Positions 1-8,870 of a stretch of 64,000 bases of DNA are shown in pieces; positions within the stretch are counted from its first letter, which is position 1; each line of letters begins with the position of its first letter. Position numbers and translations under genes: made by a program. Under the pieces are notes generated by a model. The model was given only the letters and a program-made list of their open reading frames with translations. It did no database searches and was not told the origin of the DNA. Source of the DNA: Armatimonadetes bacterium 55-13 (GTDB taxonomy: Bacteria > Armatimonadota > Fimbriimonadia > Fimbriimonadales > Fimbriimonadaceae); assembly GCA_001898035.1 (NCBI GenBank), contig MKRX01000026.1, positions 194,056 to 258,055 of the forward strand, given 5' to 3'.

Positions 1-113
1 TCCACGAAGGCATCGAGCCTTTCTTGATTCGTTTTTCCACGCCAATCGCGCAGCGTTGAATCCTGAAGGTGATCAAAGTCGCCTATCTGAATTTCAATCT
101 GACGTCGTTGCAT
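1..113 (-). CDS. Partial unknown protein, N-terminus only
   Basis: An open frame starts at an ATG at 113 and runs off the left edge with no stop, giving about 37 residues that begin MQRRQIEIQIGDFD. It lies downstream of sufB on the same strand. No Shine-Dalgarno sequence is evident. I do not recognise the family. The fragment is too short to exclude a chance frame. Confidence 0.4.
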   Translation of the reverse strand, partial: MQRRQIEIQIGDFDHLQDSTLRDWRGKTNQERLDAFV

Positions 114-120
114 GGCTAGG

Positions 121-141
121 TTCAATTTTACATCAATTGAA
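121..141. other. Inverted repeat between sufB and the next gene
   Basis: TTCAATT and AATTGAA form a perfect 7-bp inverted repeat around a 7-base spacer. It could be an operator for the partial gene at the left edge or a weak hairpin after sufB. There is no U-tract, so a terminator call is not supported. Confidence 0.35.
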
Positions 142-172
142 CCGTAGCCATGCTGACGACTAACACCAGAAA

Positions 173-1693
173 TTAGCCGACCGACCCCTCAAGTGAGACC
201 CCCAGCAACTTCTGAGCCTCCACCGCGAACTCCATCGGCAGTTCTCGGAAAACATCCTTGCAGAAGCCGCTGACGATCATGTTCACCGCGTCCTCCGTCG
301 GAATGCCGCGCTGGTTGCAGTAGAAGATCTGGTCTTCGCCGATCTTCGAGGTCGAAGCCTCGTGCTCCACAATCGCCGAGGGGTTCTTGACTTCGATGTA
401 CGGGAAGGTGTGCGCGCCGCAGCGGTCGCCCATGAGCATGGAGTCGCACTGAGAGTAGTTGCGCGCGTTGTCCGCGCCGGGGTTCACGCGAACCAGGCCA
501 CGGTAGGTGTTCTGCCCATTCCCGGCCGAGATCCCCTTCGCCACGATGGTGGATCGGGTGTTCTTGCCGATGTGGATCATCTTGGTCCCGGTATCCGCTT
601 GCTGCTTGTTCGCCGTTAGCGCCACCGAGTAGAACTCGCCGATGCTGTCGTCGCCGCGCAGAATGACCGAGGGATACTTCCAAGTGATCGCCGAACCGGT
701 CTCCACCTGAGTCCAGGTGATCTTCGACCGCTTACCCGCCGCCATCGCGCGCTTGGTCACGAAGTTAAAGATGCCGCCCTGGCCGGTCTTCGGATCGCCG
801 GGGTACCAGTTCTGGACGGTGCTGTACTTAATCGTCGCATCGTCGCCCGCCGCCACCAACTCAACCACCGCCGCGTGCAGCTGGTTCTCATCGCGCATCG
901 GCGCGGTGCAGCCTTCCAGGTAGGACACATAAGCGCCCTCTTCGGCAATGATCAGCGTGCGCTCAAACTGACCTGTGTTCTCCGCGTTGATGCGGAAGTA
1001 CGTGGAAAGCTCCATCGGACACCGAACGCCCTTCGGCACATACACGAAAGATCCGTCCGAGAACACTGCGCTATTCAAAGTCGCGTAATAGTTGTCGCTG
1101 TACGGAACCACCGAGCCCAAATACTTCTGAACCAGTTCCGGATGCTCTTGCACCGCTTCTTGGATCGAACAGAAGATGATGCCCAGTTCGGCCAGCTTTT
1201 CCTTAAACGTGGTCACGACCGAAACCGAGTCGATCACCGCATCCACCGCCACGCCGCTCAACGGAATCTTCCGCGCATCCGCCGCCGAAGAGGCCGCGCC
1301 CTTCACGTTCAGCAGCACCTTCTGCTCGTCGATCGGAATGCCCAGCTTTTCAAAGGTCCGCAAGATCTCGGGGTCGGCATCTTCCAGCGAATTCAGCACC
1401 GGCTTCTTCTTCGGCGCCGAGTAGTAGCTGATCGACTGCAGGTCCACCGGCTGATAGTGCACATTCGGCCACTTGGGCTCCACCATCTTCAGAAATTGGT
1501 GGTACGCCTTCAGTCGCCAGTCCAGCAACCATTGCGGCTCATTCTTCTTGGCCGAGATAGCGCGGATAACGTCTTCGTTCAGGCCGGGGGGAAGGGTGTC
1601 GGCTTCAATGGCCGAGGTCCAGCCGTGTTCGTACTCTCGATTGGCGAATTGTTCCAGCAGAGCGGTGCTCTGATCGATGACTTGCTCACTCAT
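173..1693 (-). CDS. sufB: Fe-S cluster assembly scaffold protein SufB
   Basis: This 506-residue protein has the usual SufB length and sequence, including [20 protein letters not shown] near the middle and the conserved C-terminal part around [19 protein letters not shown] and FYCNQRGI. SufB is the scaffold on which [4Fe-4S] clusters are built in the cytoplasmic SufBCD complex. The start is the ATG at 1693. sufC, sufD and sufS are not in the window; the gene upstream is divergent and the one downstream is unrelated, so sufB stands apart from the usual sufBCDS order as far as can be seen. Confidence 0.97.
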   Translation of the reverse strand: MSEQVIDQSTALLEQFANREYEHGWTSAIEADTLPPGLNEDVIRAISAKKNEPQWLLDWRLKAYHQFLKMVEPKWPNVHYQPVDLQSISYYSAPKKKPVLNSLEDADPEILRTFEKLGIPIDEQKVLLNVKGAASSAADARKIPLSGVAVDAVIDSVSVVTTFKEKLAELGIIFCSIQEAVQEHPELVQKYLGSVVPYSDNYYATLNSAVFSDGSFVYVPKGVRCPMELSTYFRINAENTGQFERTLIIAEEGAYVSYLEGCTAPMRDENQLHAAVVELVAAGDDATIKYSTVQNWYPGDPKTGQGGIFNFVTKRAMAAGKRSKITWTQVETGSAITWKYPSVILRGDDSIGEFYSVALTANKQQADTGTKMIHIGKNTRSTIVAKGISAGNGQNTYRGLVRVNPGADNARNYSQCDSMLMGDRCGAHTFPYIEVKNPSAIVEHEASTSKIGEDQIFYCNQRGIPTEDAVNMIVSGFCKDVFRELPMEFAVEAQKLLGVSLEGSVG

Positions 1694-1895
1694 AATGTCT
1701 CAGCAGAAAACGCCCTCCCGGCCGCACCGGCTACGCGCTTCGCTAGATCTATTGTGACAGGAATCTTGACGATTTCGGGCAGATTCCCGGGACTCCGCAC
1801 GGAATCCTCGCTGAGAACATTCCGGTTGTAAAAGGCAGATAAATTGCCTCCTAGAACTCCTCACTCCCCTGAGCGCGGGCCATTCGCAAAAGAAA

Positions 1896-2255
1896 ATGAG
1901 CGAAGCCGATATGTCAGAGGTCAAAATGTTGCCCATGAGCCGACTGATCCTCGACGACCAAGGTTTCGAACTCACGTCCGACTCTGGCGAACGGGTGGGA
2001 ACCGTCCAATGGTCGGCCATCGACCGCATCACCGCCATCCAGCGCCACAACATGGAGCCAGACGAGGTCTGCCTTGATTTTGAGATCGGAGAACAAACCG
2101 TCACGGTCTCCGAGTTGGATACGGGATTTGAGGAGCTTGTCGGAGCCCTCTACACCCAACTGGATATAGAGGACCCCAACTGGTACGCAGAAGCCATTAA
2201 GCCCTCCATCCAGCTCAAACCTGTGCTCGTCTACGACCGAGAAGCGGGCTATTAG
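1896..2255 (+). CDS. Small acidic unknown protein
   Basis: This 119-residue acidic cytoplasmic protein reads MSEADMSEVKMLPMSRLIL and then has alternating short strands typical of a compact alpha/beta fold (TVQWSAIDRITAIQ, VCLDFEIGEQTVTVSELDTG). I do not recognise a family. Methionines at residues 6, 11 and 14 are alternative starts, and an upstream A-rich stretch is only a weak ribosome site. It runs divergently from sufB and its stop overlaps the stop of the LacI-type gene by 4 bp (TTAG). Confidence 0.75.
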   Translation: MSEADMSEVKMLPMSRLILDDQGFELTSDSGERVGTVQWSAIDRITAIQRHNMEPDEVCLDFEIGEQTVTVSELDTGFEELVGALYTQLDIEDPNWYAEAIKPSIQLKPVLVYDREAGY

Positions 2256-3247
2256 CCGCCGGTAGACTGCCGAATCGTAAGTTCAGGAACCAGAACTTCG
2301 TGCCGTGCTGGCTCGTGAGGGTTGGCAATTCGGTCCAACGTAAATTGCCATCCCAATTCGCACATCTGCTGAATGGGTTGCACGATGGTTGTCAGTTGCG
2401 GCTCCGTGTACTCCACCTCGTCGATGCCATCGCAGCCACAAATCACACAATCGTCCGGTATCTTCACCCCTAAATCGTGCAGGGCACGGACAATGGCAAC
2501 GGCCATATTGTCGTTGTAAGCGAAGATGGCCTCCGGAACGCCATGCTTTGCGAAGTAAGCCTTCGTCTCCTCCAACACCACGGCTCTACGCGCGGCAGAA
2601 GTCTCAATGATCTCTGGCTTCAATCCAGCCGCCTTCAACTTCGCTAAATACTCGCGATTTCGAGGGTCTTCGGTATCGGGAGGATTGTAGGGTCGGATAA
2701 ACGCGATCCGCTTTCGGCCGGTCGCAATCAAATGATCCATCGCCTCGCGTACGCCAGCGCCCAAGTCGATGGAAACGCTGTCCCGACTCAGGTGGCTATA
2801 GGCGCCAATACTCACAATTGGTCGATCTGCCAGTTCCGGCGCGTTTGCCAAGGTTTCCAGCAAGTACATGCTGTCAATCGCCAAGATCGCGTCCACGGGC
2901 CAGGAAAGCGACCGCAGCTTATCGTCCAGATCATCTGTCCCAAAGTAGGTTTGGTAGTAGATCATGTCGTACTGAGACCGGCGCACGCAGGATTGCATGT
3001 AGTAAAGAACCTGCGCGTAAAAAGGGTTGTAGGAACTGGGAATCCAAAGCGCGACCATTTGGGTTTTTCCCCGCGCCAGCGCACGGGCCGCTCGGTTTGG
3101 TTGATAACCCAACTCCTTCGCCGCTTCTAAGATGCGGTTCCGTGTCGTCTCCGGGATGGCCACATCCCCTCGATCATTTAAGACGAAAGAAACTGTCGCG
3201 TGCGACAAATTAACATGCTTTGCAATATCGCGGAGCGTAACTGGCAT
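2252..3247 (-). CDS. LacI-family transcriptional regulator
   Basis: The 331-residue protein starts with a LacI helix-turn-helix (TLRDIAKHVNLSHATVSFVL, residues 4-23) and hinge (GYQPNRAARALARG). A periplasmic-binding-protein-like effector domain follows, with the usual FAYNDNMAVAIVRAL segment. It should bind a sugar or sugar-phosphate effector and repress transport or catabolic genes. It is transcribed away from the UDP-xylose operon across a 254-bp gap, so local control of that operon is plausible but not shown; no classic LacI palindrome is visible in the gap. Confidence 0.95.
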   Translation of the reverse strand: MPVTLRDIAKHVNLSHATVSFVLNDRGDVAIPETTRNRILEAAKELGYQPNRAARALARGKTQMVALWIPSSYNPFYAQVLYYMQSCVRRSQYDMIYYQTYFGTDDLDDKLRSLSWPVDAILAIDSMYLLETLANAPELADRPIVSIGAYSHLSRDSVSIDLGAGVREAMDHLIATGRKRIAFIRPYNPPDTEDPRNREYLAKLKAAGLKPEIIETSAARRAVVLEETKAYFAKHGVPEAIFAYNDNMAVAIVRALHDLGVKIPDDCVICGCDGIDEVEYTEPQLTTIVQPIQQMCELGWQFTLDRIANPHEPARHEVLVPELTIRQSTGG

Positions 3248-3302
3248 CGGTCTCCTTCCTAAAACCTTTCAATCCACAAAAATCCGAATTCCGGTCTCCG
3301 AT

Positions 3303-3328
3303 AGATGACGCACGGCTGAACGTCATCT
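3303..3328. promoter_or_regulatory. Inverted repeat in the LacI/operon intergenic region
   Basis: AGATGACG and CGTCATCT form a perfect 8-bp inverted repeat with a 10-base spacer in the divergent region between the LacI-type gene and the UDP-xylose operon. A looser pair, TGGTCAT and ATGACCA, lies around 3340-3383. Either could be an operator. The spacing is longer than a standard LacI half-site pair. Confidence 0.35.
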
Positions 3329-3501
3329 GTTCGGGTTAGTTGGTCATTTTTTTCTATCAATTCTGAGTCTAGCAATATGACCACAGTGATCCTTCATTAC
3401 TTACACCTATTGTGATCTATTCATTTTGTCTACGTGATGTTAGCTATCTCCTCTCGCGACACTTCGGGCAAATAGAGGCTCCCGGCGGTTAAAATCTTTC
3501 A

Positions 3502-4455
3502 ATGCGCGCTGTGGTAACCGGCGGTGCGGGTTTCCTTGGCTCGCATCTTACAGACCGGCTAGTAAAAGAAGGATGGGACGTAGTTGTTATCGATAACCTC
3601 GTTACGGGGTCTACCGACAACATTGCGCACTACGCCGGAGACCAAAGAGTCAAATTCATCAAACAGGATGTCACCGAATATCTGTTTGTCGAGGGTCCGG
3701 TCGATTTCATATTCCACTTTGCCAGCCCCGCTTCCCCTATTGATTTTGTCAGAATGCCAATCCCAGTTCTGAAGGTGGGAGCCTTGGGGACGCACAAAGC
3801 GCTCGGTCTGGCAAAAGCGAAAGGCGCCAAGTTTATGCTGGCTTCCACCAGCGAGGTATATGGGGACCCTCAGGTCAGTCCGCAGCCGGAAACCTACTGG
3901 GGCAACGTGAATCCCATCGGCCCCCGAGGCGTTTACGATGAGGCTAAGCGGTACGCGGAAGCCATGACCATAGCCTACCACCACTACCACGGTCTCGATA
4001 CTCGGATCGTAAGGTTCTTCAATACCTACGGCCCCCGAATGCGTCTGGACGATGGCCGGGTGGTCCCAAACTTCTTGACCCAAGCTCTTGCCAATAAACC
4101 CATAACGGTTTATGGTGATGGCAGTCAAACGCGCTCCTTTGGATATGTCGAAGACATCGTCGAGGGAGTCTGGCGTCTGGCGAACGCGAATTTCCACGAA
4201 CCGGTCAATATCGGCACCGAAGACGAACATACCGTTCTTGAATTTGCTAAGATCGTCATCGAGGTTACGAACTCACAGAGCGTAATCGAAAACCTGCCCC
4301 CCCTACCGGACGACCCGAAGCAGCGCCGCCCGGACTTGACTCGTAATCATCAGGTTCTCAACAACTGGACCCCGCGTGTGGGACTGCGCGATGGTCTTCA
4401 GCGAACTGCCGACTACTTTCTCAAGCATATGAAGCAGGAAAATACTGACAAGTGA
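3502..4455 (+). CDS. uxs: UDP-glucuronate decarboxylase (UDP-xylose synthase), extended SDR family
   Basis: This 317-residue enzyme has the NAD-binding GGAGFLGSH at residues 7-15, the catalytic Tyr145-Lys149 pair in YDEAKR and Ser/Thr115-117 in STSEVYG. The stretch STSEVYGDP...[11 protein letters not shown] is the hallmark of UXS-type enzymes, which convert UDP-glucuronate to UDP-xylose. It is the first gene of a four-gene operon and overlaps the next by 4 bp (GTGA). Its substrate could be made by the two following genes. A related 4,6-dehydratase or epimerase activity is less likely given the YWGNVNPIG signature. Confidence 0.9.
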   Translation: MRAVVTGGAGFLGSHLTDRLVKEGWDVVVIDNLVTGSTDNIAHYAGDQRVKFIKQDVTEYLFVEGPVDFIFHFASPASPIDFVRMPIPVLKVGALGTHKALGLAKAKGAKFMLASTSEVYGDPQVSPQPETYWGNVNPIGPRGVYDEAKRYAEAMTIAYHHYHGLDTRIVRFFNTYGPRMRLDDGRVVPNFLTQALANKPITVYGDGSQTRSFGYVEDIVEGVWRLANANFHEPVNIGTEDEHTVLEFAKIVIEVTNSQSVIENLPPLPDDPKQRRPDLTRNHQVLNNWTPRVGLRDGLQRTADYFLKHMKQENTDK

Positions 4456-5171
4456 TCGCTATCTTGCCCGCCGCCGGAAAGGGGACGCGAATGGCGGCGG
4501 TCACTGCAGGAAGCGCAAAAGAAATGCTCTTGGTTCACGGTCGCCCCGTGATCCAGTGGGCTATTGACGAGGCACTTGATGCCGAAGTCGAATCATTGGT
4601 CGTCGTCTCCGCACCTGAAAAACAGGATCTTAATTCTTTCGTTCAAGCGTCACCCTATGCCATTCAGTTGGAAATGCAATACGTGGCGAATGGATTGGCG
4701 CCAGCCGTCGCGCTGGCCGCCCGCCCCGAACCCACGCTTGTCATTTTGCCCGACACCCTCTACTACCCGAAACTGCCCAGCCGTCGAATTGCCCGCGCTC
4801 TTTCTGAAGGTTACGACATCGCCATCCTGACCCAAAAGGTCTCGGAAAGCGACATGTCCAAATACGGAATCGTTGAGACGGACGACCAAGGGGAGATTCG
4901 ACGGATTTTTGAAAAGCCTATGCCTACCGCAACCACTAGTCGAAACGCCGTCGCTGCACGCTTCGGACTATCTGCGCGGATGATGGGATTCCTTTTGGAA
5001 GCCCTCGATTCGCTAAAAGATGAGCCGGGCGAAATTCAACTCACGCCTATTCTGAACCTCGCTCTTAAGAACGGATACAACGCCATCGCCTTGCCCGCCC
5101 GTTCCGATGAGACTCGCTACGATTGCGGCAGCGAACAAGGATATCGCTCCGCCCTTGAACAAATCGCATGA
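4452..5171 (+). CDS. GalU-like sugar-1-phosphate nucleotidyltransferase
   Basis: The 239-residue protein begins at a GTG that overlaps the upstream stop. It carries the nucleotide-binding signature [10 protein letters not shown] (residues 5-14), the conserved [12 protein letters not shown] and [19 protein letters not shown]. It belongs with GalU/RmlA-type pyrophosphorylases that make NDP-sugars from sugar-1-phosphates, but is shorter than GalU (about 290). Position between a UDP-glucuronate-using enzyme and a glucuronokinase-like kinase suggests UTP:glucuronate-1-phosphate uridylyltransferase activity. That specificity is inference; glucose-1-phosphate is the conservative alternative. Confidence 0.85.
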   Translation: MIAILPAAGKGTRMAAVTAGSAKEMLLVHGRPVIQWAIDEALDAEVESLVVVSAPEKQDLNSFVQASPYAIQLEMQYVANGLAPAVALAARPEPTLVILPDTLYYPKLPSRRIARALSEGYDIAILTQKVSESDMSKYGIVETDDQGEIRRIFEKPMPTATTSRNAVAARFGLSARMMGFLLEALDSLKDEPGEIQLTPILNLALKNGYNAIALPARSDETRYDCGSEQGYRSALEQIA

Positions 5172-6094
5172 GAGTCATCCAAGCATCTGCCCCTGGGCGA
5201 TGCGGCATTATCGGTAATCCGAGCGACATCTATGGCGGTGTCGTAGTCTCCGCATCCATCCCCAATCGCGCCGTCTGTCGCCTCACGCTTGGCGTCCCCA
5301 CCCAGTTGCCCAGCGACCCCACGCTCTGGAACGCCGCCACCGCACGTTTTCCTCTGGAAGACGTAAAAGTCGAGTGGAGCACGTCCATCCCCAGGTCCAG
5401 CGGCTTGGCGGGTTCAACCGCGTTGCTGGCGGCAACTCTGGCCTGCGTCCTCGCCGCTCGAGACGAACCTCCTGAGCTTCGTACCGGAATTGGTCTCAAA
5501 AGATTCTCCGAGCTGGTTCGAGACATCGAACGAAACGAGGCTGGCGTTCAGTGTGGTTACCAAGACGCCTACATGGTTGTCCATGGCGGTATCCAAAGAA
5601 TGGAATTCGCCGGAAAGCGACCGGATCAGGTCGGCCCCATGGCCACGCTCGAATCGCTGAACAGCCCCCTGCCATTTCTTCTGGTCACCACGGGAGTAGA
5701 AAGGCTGAGCGGCTCCGTTCACGGTCCCGTGATCGAACGATGGATGAAAGGAGAACCCGAGGTTCGCTCTGCCATCCGACGTCTTGTCAGGCTCGGCGTA
5801 ACCGGGTGTGCGTCTCACATGGCGCATCGATGGGACAATCTCGCATCGGCCATGACGGAAAATCAAGACATTGTGTCCAACCTCGGCGGCTCAGGGGAAG
5901 CCATCGATAAACTCATCGCCGACTGCCTGGCTTGTGGAGCCATGGCCGCCAAACTGGCGGGAGCAGGAATGGGAGGAACCGTGATCGCCCTCACTCCCGA
6001 TCCCGAAAAACTAAAGGCAAAGCTCAGCGAAAGGGGATATTCTCAATTCATCCAACCCTCAGACGAACCGGGTCTCCAGTTCGAAGAGTTTTAA
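5168..6094 (+). CDS. GHMP kinase resembling plant glucuronokinase
   Basis: The 308-residue protein has GNPSDIYGG at residues 16-24, the ATP loop IPRSSGLAGSTALL at 74-87, a candidate catalytic Asp133 in GYQDAY, and the C-terminal LAGAGMGGTVIAL. From memory, plant glucuronokinase reads GNPSDVYFG, IPRQTGLSGSSAI and GLQDRVAQVYGG at these positions, closer than mevalonate or galactose kinases. The expected reaction is phosphorylation of glucuronate at C1. It starts in a 4-bp ATGA overlap with the nucleotidyltransferase. A heptose or other sugar kinase role cannot be excluded. Confidence 0.8.
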   Translation: MRVIQASAPGRCGIIGNPSDIYGGVVVSASIPNRAVCRLTLGVPTQLPSDPTLWNAATARFPLEDVKVEWSTSIPRSSGLAGSTALLAATLACVLAARDEPPELRTGIGLKRFSELVRDIERNEAGVQCGYQDAYMVVHGGIQRMEFAGKRPDQVGPMATLESLNSPLPFLLVTTGVERLSGSVHGPVIERWMKGEPEVRSAIRRLVRLGVTGCASHMAHRWDNLASAMTENQDIVSNLGGSGEAIDKLIADCLACGAMAAKLAGAGMGGTVIALTPDPEKLKAKLSERGYSQFIQPSDEPGLQFEEF

Positions 6095-6095
6095 G

Positions 6096-6881
6096 ATGTC
6101 CAGAATCGCCGCCCAGCTCTACACCCTTCGCGACCACACCAAAACCAAAGCCGATTTCGCCAACACCCTGAAAAGGGTCGGCGAAATTGGCTACCGGTGG
6201 GTCCAACTCTCCGCCGTCGGCTGCATGAACGGCGAGAATCCCGAAGTCACCGCCAAAGACGCTCGCGCATTGCTCGACGAAATCGGCATCGGCGCTCCCC
6301 TCACTCACCGCGGCTGGGATGAAATCAGCGAACGCACCGAGGAGTGCATCGAATTCCACCAAACCATCGGCGCAGAACTCGTCGCCATTGGCTCCATCCC
6401 CGGACACTACCGCGCGGATGGACTCGACGGCTACAAACGATTCGCCGAAGACTGCCAAGCCGCCATCCAAAAACTAAAGGCCGCTGGCCTCCTCTTCGCC
6501 TATCACAACCACGCCTTCGAATTCGAACGAATGGGTCCTGAAGGCAAAACGCCATTTCAAGTCATGGCTGAAACGGGCGGACCTGATTTCCTTTTTGAGA
6601 TCGACACCTATTGGGTCGTCCATGCCGGAGTAGACCTCCAACAACTCATCGGAGACCTCAGTGGCCGAATCCCCATGATCCACGTCAAAGACAAGAATCC
6701 GTCGGGGAACGAGGTCCGCATGGCTCCCGTCGGTGAAGGCAATCTCAACTGGAATAGCTACCTCCCTGCCGCCCAATCCGCCGGGACCGAGCTCTTTGCC
6801 GTGGAACAAGACGACTGCTATGACCGAGATCCCTTCGACTGCCTCGCGTCCAGCTATCGCTATCTCCAAGGACGCCTGTAA
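6096..6881 (+). CDS. Sugar phosphate isomerase/epimerase (xylose-isomerase-like TIM barrel)
   Basis: This 261-residue AP-endonuclease-2-family TIM barrel starts one base after the kinase stop. Candidate metal ligands are seen in YHNHAFEF, FEIDTYWVVHAG, MIHVKDKNP and VEQDDCYDRDPF. Members interconvert ketoses and aldoses or epimerise them. Its place at the end of the UDP-xylose operon suggests it prepares or recycles the sugar acid or pentose, but the exact substrate is unknown. Confidence 0.88.
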   Translation: MSRIAAQLYTLRDHTKTKADFANTLKRVGEIGYRWVQLSAVGCMNGENPEVTAKDARALLDEIGIGAPLTHRGWDEISERTEECIEFHQTIGAELVAIGSIPGHYRADGLDGYKRFAEDCQAAIQKLKAAGLLFAYHNHAFEFERMGPEGKTPFQVMAETGGPDFLFEIDTYWVVHAGVDLQQLIGDLSGRIPMIHVKDKNPSGNEVRMAPVGEGNLNWNSYLPAAQSAGTELFAVEQDDCYDRDPFDCLASSYRYLQGRL

Positions 6882-6937
6882 ATAGGGCCCATTCGCGCAA
6901 CGTTTTTAGCCGTGTACGCGTGCCAGTAATCTGAGCC

Positions 6938-6968
6938 TGCTATCATTGGGATTCGCGTCCCGATAGGG
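6938..6968 (+). promoter_or_regulatory. Stem-loop directly upstream of the kimA-like gene
   Basis: CTATC-att-GGGA pairs with TCCC-GATAG across a six-base loop, 14 bases before the ATG. It could act in the leader of the transporter mRNA or be part of a terminator for the preceding operon. It is too short to be an aptamer, and no c-di-AMP riboswitch sequence is present here. Confidence 0.35.
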
Positions 6969-6982
6969 CAGCGTTCGCACTT

Positions 6983-8866
6983 ATGAGCGGCAATAAAACT
7001 TTCTCGTGGGGCAACATCCGACGATTTCTCTTCGGAGCGCCCATCCCAACTTCGCACGCACATCATGAGCGGCTCAGCCCGCTAATTGGTCTTCCCGTCT
7101 TCGCTTCGGACGCGCTGTCGTCGGTCGCTTACGCCACGGAAGCCATCCTCAGCATCCTCGTCCTGATGAGCGTCGCGGCGTTGCAGCATCAGTTCTACAT
7201 CTCCCTCGCGGTCTGCTTCCTCATCTTGGTCGTGGCCATCTCCTATCAGATGACCATTCAGGCCTACCCAACGGGAGGTGGCTCGTACATTGTTGCGACG
7301 GACAACTTGGGGACCTACCCGGGGCTTGTCGCGGGCGCCGCGTTGATGATCGACTACGTCCTCACCGTTTCGGTATCCATTGCCGCCGGTGTCGCCGCTA
7401 TCGTCTCCGCCTATCCTGCGCTGCACGATCACCTGGTCCCGCTCTCGCTCTTCTTCATCGCCCTGGTGGCCTGGGCCAACCTACGCGGCGTGAAGGAATC
7501 CGGTGCACTCTTTGCCATCCCCACCTACGGCTTCGTGCTGGCCATGATTCTCGTGCTGATCTTCGGCATCGTGAAATCACTGGGCACCCCTGCCGCCCTG
7601 CCGCAAGTCGTGGCGGAAAACGGCGCTGGCAAGAACTTGATCGGCATCGAGGCGAACTTCCCGTTCTGGTTCATTATTCTGCGCTCCTTTGCCGCCGGCT
7701 GTACCGCTCTTACCGGTATCGAGGCGGTCAGCGATGGTGTCCAGGCATTTAAAGCGCCCGAGGCCACCAATGCCATCAAAACCCTTCGGTGGATGGCCGT
7801 CATCCTGCTGTCGATGTTCTTGGGTCTCGGCTTCATCGTCCAGCACCTGCCAAGCCTTGCGCTGCACTCCACGGATAACCCCGCGTTCCGAACGGTCGTC
7901 TCCCAGATCGCCGCTTGGGCGTTCGGTGGAACCACGCATCCGCTGTACTACTTCGTCCAGTTCGCTACTTTCGCGATCTTGATCCTCGCCGCGAACACCG
8001 CCTTCGCCGACTTCCCGCGACTCTCGAGCTTCATCGCCCGAGACGGCTTCCTGCCGCGTCCCTTGGCTCGCCAAGGCGACCGGTTGGTCTTCCACAACGG
8101 CATCATCATTCTCGCCGTTGCCGCCGGAGTCCTGGTTTGGTTCTTTAAGGGCGAGTTGGACGGACTGCTCCCGCTCTACGCGGTGGGCGTATTCACCGCC
8201 TTCACCCTTTCCCAGTCCGGCATGGTCATGCACTGGATCAAGAAGAAGCCGGAAGGCTGGCGCAAGAAGATGTTCGTCAACATCATCGGCACCACCCTCT
8301 GTTTCGCCGTCTTGATCATCATCGCCGTGACCAAGTTCTCCGAGGGCGCATGGCTCATCATGATCCTGCTGCCCATCGTCTTCGTGATGTTCTTGGCCAT
8401 CAAGAAGCGATACGACAGCATGTCCGGCCAGTTGGTGATCAGCCAAGAGTTGCCAAAGATGCCCCGAGGAAACACCTCGCTGCTTCTGGTCCCCCGTGTC
8501 CACAACGGCATCCTTGCCGCCCTGGCCTATGCGCGCCTGACCGACCCTGACTGTCAAGCAATCCACGTCGCTATCGATGAGCGACGAATCGCCGATATGC
8601 AGGATGAGTGGGAGAAGTACGGCGCCAATGTCCCCCTCGTTGTCTTGAGATCGCCCTACCGATCACTGATCGAACCGGTGCTAGATTACGTCGATGAACT
8701 ATTAAGTGAGAACCCTGACCAGGTTGTTACCGTCATAGTCCCAGAGGCTGTATCGACGCGCTGGTATCACAAGCTCCTTCAGGAGAACGTTGCCCAGCAG
8801 TTGAAGAACGCTCTGGGCTTGCGACCAAACGTGGTCGTAACCAACGTGAAATATTTCTTGAAGTAA
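6983..8866 (+). CDS. kimA: KimA-like potassium transporter (APC superfamily)
   Basis: The 627-residue membrane protein aligns along its whole length with B. subtilis KimA as I remember it: SSVAYATEAILSILV, YPTGGGSYIVATDNLG, IDYVLTVSVSIAAGVAAI, GCTALTGIEAVSDGVQAFK, LPLYAVGVFTAFTLSQSGM and a C-terminal cytosolic domain with SYRSL. About 12 membrane segments precede that domain of about 150 residues. KimA is a proton-coupled K+ importer that is inhibited by c-di-AMP. Many databases call such proteins amino acid permeases. The start is an ATG; the creatininase-family gene follows after 4 bases. Confidence 0.88.
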   Translation: MSGNKTFSWGNIRRFLFGAPIPTSHAHHERLSPLIGLPVFASDALSSVAYATEAILSILVLMSVAALQHQFYISLAVCFLILVVAISYQMTIQAYPTGGGSYIVATDNLGTYPGLVAGAALMIDYVLTVSVSIAAGVAAIVSAYPALHDHLVPLSLFFIALVAWANLRGVKESGALFAIPTYGFVLAMILVLIFGIVKSLGTPAALPQVVAENGAGKNLIGIEANFPFWFIILRSFAAGCTALTGIEAVSDGVQAFKAPEATNAIKTLRWMAVILLSMFLGLGFIVQHLPSLALHSTDNPAFRTVVSQIAAWAFGGTTHPLYYFVQFATFAILILAANTAFADFPRLSSFIARDGFLPRPLARQGDRLVFHNGIIILAVAAGVLVWFFKGELDGLLPLYAVGVFTAFTLSQSGMVMHWIKKKPEGWRKKMFVNIIGTTLCFAVLIIIAVTKFSEGAWLIMILLPIVFVMFLAIKKRYDSMSGQLVISQELPKMPRGNTSLLLVPRVHNGILAALAYARLTDPDCQAIHVAIDERRIADMQDEWEKYGANVPLVVLRSPYRSLIEPVLDYVDELLSENPDQVVTVIVPEAVSTRWYHKLLQENVAQQLKNALGLRPNVVVTNVKYFLK

Positions 8867-8870
8867 GCCG

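Noticed and set aside
875-1831. 318-residue plus-strand frame opposite sufB
   Set aside because: It is an Arg/His/Leu-rich shadow of a certain gene and has no family features.
6882-6982. c-di-AMP riboswitch before the kimA-like gene
   Set aside because: None of the conserved blocks found at 41.15-41.25 kb is present, and the gap is too short.
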